NCBI GenBank assembly: GCA_009746045.1
Contig: RPFO01000106.1
Location: 441,925-505,924, forward strand
DNA: 64,000 bases
DNA from: Mesostigma viride
Taxonomy: Eukaryota > Streptophyta > Mesostigmatophyceae > Mesostigmatales > Mesostigmataceae
Reading direction: 5' to 3'
Below, piece by piece: positions 61,100 to 64,000 of this stretch. The position numbers were made by a program, and so were the translations under genes. The notes under the pieces were generated by a model. The model searched no databases, was not told the origin of the DNA, and was given only the letters and a program-made list of their open reading frames with translations. How positions within the stretch are numbered: the stretch's first letter is position 1; each line of letters begins with the position of its first letter.

Positions 61100-61900
61100 A
61101 CCCACTTTTCACGGTACGGAGGGTACCGCGGAATTTTTTTTGGCGCGGAAAATATTCGCCGCGCCGAGTCCCCTTAACCATGCATGCATGCCCGTCGTCT
61201 CCAAACATTGCATTACATGCACGTGACGGCGTGTTCCCTCGGTCATGGTGCGCGGCGGTGCCAGCTGGACTGATGTCATGCCCTCCACGTAGGCTCGTTC
61301 TACATTTCAGAACTGATCCATGGCGCATAATTAGAATTTTGGAAGGTAGAATCAGGTTCTGAAGGTTCTACATAGTAGCCTAGTAAGGGTACACTAACAT
61401 GTAGCCCAGTAGTTACTAATCCTGCGATCATGATGGAATATACATGTAGTGATACTAATCGATACATGTAGTACACATGGTTGGCGCACAGAATGTTGTA
61501 CAACCTGCCCTACATGTCGGAAAAACGCACACTCTGACAAACGTGATTGGAATATATTGTACAACATCATCACTAACGCTACTGTTACGTCGCGTAACAA
61601 TTCGTTGTAGTTACGGACGTAAATTAGGTCTTTTGCCTCGGTTGTCCCTAGGTTTACGTTTAGGCTCCTACCGGGACATTATTGTCCTCGTAACAGTACT
61701 GTGGTACATTGGGTGTTGTTGGGCGCCGCGCCGCGTACTTTACTAGTGGTCCTTATCCTGTGGTAGAATGTAGTGGACCAGCGTGCATCAGTAGATGTAG
61801 TGGACCAGCGTGCATCTGTAGGCGAGGGCCATGTCGGCCCGAGCGTGTTGGACCGTTGGTGACCATTTATGCGCGTTCTACCCTTGTGTGTGCACTCGGC
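61100..61900. other. Unique flank right of the inverted repeat
   Basis: No gene. A short duplicated AGTGGACCAGCGTGCATC occurs at about 61771 and 61799. Confidence 0.4.
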
Positions 61901-61984
61901 GTGTGTTAAATGAATTAACACATTAGGCTTGGGTCACGGCAGTGTAGTTGTGTTTCCTTCCTCTATTCCTGGAGTAAACGGGTT

Positions 61985-62263
61985 TTGATAAATGGTTGTA
62001 TGGCGTATTATAGTAACACTTACGTTAATGCATTGAGATCAGCTCCGTCACGTTCGTCTTTCGCCAGAGGGTTAAGTAGAGGAGGCCTGACCAGTTTAGG
62101 TAGTATCAGGCCCATTAGAGGTAGAGGTGGAGGTAGATATCCGCGGCGTAACAATGGTTCCGGAGGAACTTCAGTAGGTAGTGAACGAGACGACTATCCC
62201 TTGCCACATACACCTTTCAAGACCCCTTCCGCGTCCAGGAACAAGAAGTCGACACTTCCTTGA
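61985..62263 (+). CDS. Small basic RG-rich ORF in the retroelement leader
   Basis: 92 codons, frame open to the stop at 62261-62263. Ser/Arg/Gly-rich with RGRGGGRYPRR and a basic C-terminus, so potentially RNA-binding. Codon usage resembles the downstream ORFs. It may also be just leader sequence of a low-complexity type. Confidence 0.3.
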   Translation: MINGCMAYYSNTYVNALRSAPSRSSFARGLSRGGLTSLGSIRPIRGRGGGRYPRRNNGSGGTSVGSERDDYPLPHTPFKTPSASRNKKSTLP

Positions 62264-62673
62264 TAGGTAATGGGCGGGTCGCCTTCAAGCTAGGAGAGTA
62301 GTGCTGCCCGTTTCGGGACACGCTCTACCTAGAAGCTAGACCTGCTCGCAGCGGATAAATCCTTTCGTAGTTAGCCTGTCCTTCGCCTTGTTTTCCTGCT
62401 TACGGTTGTTTCCTGTCTTAGATAGGGGAGTATTACTGTTCGGAGACGATTAGCGTCGCAGTACCTACACCTTTTTCCTTGTGCTGCTGCTTTATTAGAC
62501 GGCCGCACCCGCAGAGTTACGGGGCGCTGTGTTAGGACGAGCGCTGGATATCCGGCCGCTGACTTAGGACGAGAGCTGGAAACTCCGCCCTCCTTCTTCT
62601 TTCGGTGATCCAGATCGTCCAGCTAAGTCGCCTACCCCTACCTCGTCTAGCTTGACATCACAAGACACGCCAG

Positions 62674-63170
62674 GTGAGTTATCATGAGTCAACGTCGTGT
62701 TTTTACTGCGCCTTCCCATTCATCTAGTGATAATAGTTTAGCTAAGTATTACGTAGTTATTACCCCTCAATGGTCAGCCATTTTCCTCTCTTGGTCAGAT
62801 GCTAGGAAGATAGTGCAAAATCGTACATATAATGTAATTAGGTATAAGAAATTTGTTACCTTCGAGGAAGCTCAACAATTCCTTATAGACCATAGCGTAT
62901 CAGATCTAGGCCTACACGTACGTTCTACTCCTCATGGTCGCCCTCCTGTAGAAGCTCTAGATTTTGCTACCCCTCCTTCGTCTCCCCCTAAGAGGGCTGC
63001 ATCCTCATCTAGCTTAGATACTCCTCTCACCTTAGAATTCGGTTCCCTATCCATTACTGTTGTTAAAAAGGATTGATTTAAATTGTTTCCTTCTTTTAAG
63101 CCATTAAAATCTTTTCCTTTTCTTTCCTTGCCTTATATTAGGCCTTGTCCTTTATCCTTGTTGCTTTCAG
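62674..63170 (+). other. Candidate retained/alternative intron
   Basis: Donor CAG|GTGAGT at 62671-62679 and acceptor TTGCTTTCAG ending at 63170, 30 bases before the next ATG. Splicing would remove the whole 62684-63076 ORF and place the gag-like ATG first. Confidence 0.45.
62684..63076 (+). CDS. Caulimovirus-VI / RNase H1 N-terminal domain protein
   Basis: 130 residues, ATG at 62684. Residues about 20-68 carry the fold's hallmark: KYYVVITPQWSAIFLSWSDA, then YKKFVTFEEAQQFL (Y-Y-V-V, S-W, Y-K-x-F-x-T-x-E-x-A). This small domain binds RNA-DNA hybrid or dsRNA in RNase H1 and occurs in caulimovirus inclusion-body proteins and some retroelements. The rest is Ser/Pro-rich. The whole ORF lies within a candidate intron (62674-63170), so it would be made only from unspliced RNA. 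Confidence 0.7.
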   Translation: MSQRRVFTAPSHSSSDNSLAKYYVVITPQWSAIFLSWSDARKIVQNRTYNVIRYKKFVTFEEAQQFLIDHSVSDLGLHVRSTPHGRPPVEALDFATPPSSPPKRAASSSSLDTPLTLEFGSLSITVVKKD

Positions 63171-63200
63171 TTAGATTTTTGATCATTTACTTAAACAAAA

Positions 63201-64000
63201 ATGGATCCAGTGGGTGGTAACATGTCGCCTATACCTACCAATACTCCTACTATGAGTAATAATAATAATAATAATAACAACCATAACAACAATCGTGGTA
63301 ACCGACGGGACTCACTTGAAACGGTGCACCATCTCACTCCTCAAGGTAATCTTCGTGCCTCACCTCCTTCTCCTCTTGCTGATGGTCGCCGTCGTCCCTC
63401 ACTTACCCCTCCTACCTATGAACAACGTCAACGTATGCAAGTCAGATTTAGTGATGACCCTTCCCTTACCCTGAACCAGGCCCCTGCCCCTCCTGCAACC
63501 TTGGCTCAACCCTCCAGCAGGTCCTCACTAACTAACAATGTTTTTAGGCCTCCTTCCCACCCTGTGCCTTCCATGCCTGCTCTTAACACGGGTCGTGCCT
63601 CTGCCCCTGTCGGTCCTTCTGGGCGCCCTAGTGCAGTTCCCTTTTACCCACCTGCTTCCTGGTCCTACCCTGAGACGGCCTATGAGGCAGCCCAGGTCCC
63701 TACCCGTGTGGCTGATTTAGAAGTTAATAGTGATTTCAGCACCATGCCCTTAGATGACAGAAATTATGATCATTTTGCCTATTCCTCTCTTCGTGAGCAA
63801 TATACTGTCCCCTTCTCTTATGGGCACCAGCCTGAAACGGTGGCCCCTTCTAGACCCCTACCCAAGACTTTTCCTCTTCCTTCCTTCTATCCCGCTTATG
63901 TAGCAGTGGAAGATAGTGGCCCTATGGGAAAAACTGACTCTTCTAATCCCCCTAAGCCCCCTGCTCTTCCCCTCTTTGCTAACCTTCCCAAGCTGGATGT
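63201..64000 (+). CDS. Gag-like protein, 3' truncated by window end
   Basis: ATG at 63201, open for 266 codons to the window edge. An Asn run near residues 20-31, then a long Pro/Ser-rich disordered region with RRPSLTPPTYEQRQR, ending at LPLFANLPKLDV, the kind of sequence that precedes a gag core. Follows the RNase H1-N ORF by 124 bases. Retroelement gag by position and composition; no zinc knuckle is reached. Confidence 0.55.
   Translation, partial: MDPVGGNMSPIPTNTPTMSNNNNNNNNHNNNRGNRRDSLETVHHLTPQGNLRASPPSPLADGRRRPSLTPPTYEQRQRMQVRFSDDPSLTLNQAPAPPATLAQPSSRSSLTNNVFRPPSHPVPSMPALNTGRASAPVGPSGRPSAVPFYPPASWSYPETAYEAAQVPTRVADLEVNSDFSTMPLDDRNYDHFAYSSLREQYTVPFSYGHQPETVAPSRPLPKTFPLPSFYPAYVAVEDSGPMGKTDSSNPPKPPALPLFANLPKLD

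Larger units (their letters stand above)
61904..64000 (+). mobile_element. 5' portion of a retroelement, truncated by the window edge
   Basis: Two retroelement-type ORFs in series: a caulimovirus-VI/RNase H1-N domain protein and a Pro-rich gag-like protein running off the edge. TGTTAAATGAATTAACA at 61904 could be an LTR start (TG, palindromic), unproven since the 3' LTR is outside. Class cannot be settled without the pol region. Confidence 0.5.

Overview
The window starts with a plant/green-algal type telomere (CCCTAAA repeats, bases 1-41), so it is the outermost 64 kb of a nuclear chromosome arm. The telomere sequence, the PAT/Kangaroo-like tyrosine-recombinase retrotransposon and the integrated double-jelly-roll virus point to a green alga or a relative. 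The species cannot be named from sequence alone. No ordinary host housekeeping gene was recognised. The window is a subtelomere built from a provirus, several transposon classes, and a large satellite domain.

Regions. (1) 1-1336: telomere and subtelomeric repeats. (2) About 597-13980: a 13.4 kb integrated virus of the polinton-like/virophage-like type. It carries a major capsid protein, a penton-like protein, an FtsK/HerA (A32-like) packaging ATPase, fibre- and lectin-like proteins, a C2H2 protein, two AT-hook proteins and a split tyrosine recombinase. No polymerase or helicase is visible. Identical 14-mers flank it. Genes run in two divergent blocks from a 24-bp spacer near 10.88 kb. Several minus-strand gene junctions share a motif that begins in the stop codon of the preceding gene. 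(3) 15.3-18.74 kb: a decayed DDE-type transposase-like gene. (4) 18.78-26.58 kb: a piggyBac-like element (TTAA target, CCCC termini) into which an R2/NeSL-like non-LTR retrotransposon (PHD, RING, RT, CCHC, restriction-like endonuclease) inserted, leaving a 13-bp duplication. (5) 26.69-27.34 kb: GC-palindrome tandem repeat. (6) 27.59-32.92 kb: a PAT/Kangaroo-like DIRS element with complete split direct repeats.

(7) 33.66-61.10 kb: a giant inverted repeat. Its ends are near-identical unique arms plus a GC-rich minisatellite. Its interior is a satellite with a unit of about 70 bp, in which a conserved core of about 50 bp alternates with a few linker classes. Satellite orientation flips at 39.2 kb. 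The array has collected a non-autonomous split-direct-repeat element, a 5'-truncated LINE, a 509-bp insertion, a foldback element whose ends are each perfect 152-bp palindromes, and a TA-flanked, TIR-bounded 13.3 kb composite. (8) 61.9-64.0 kb: the 5' part of another retroelement, with a caulimovirus-VI/RNase H1-N domain ORF and a gag-like ORF that leaves the window.

Many large ORFs (fibre, lectin, recombinase, transposase, RT) are split by single-base frame changes, two of them at 9-10 bp homopolymers. True decay, programmed frameshifting and long-read assembly error cannot be separated from sequence alone. All ORF starts given as GTG/TTG by frame scanning were re-examined, and ATG starts are given where one exists.
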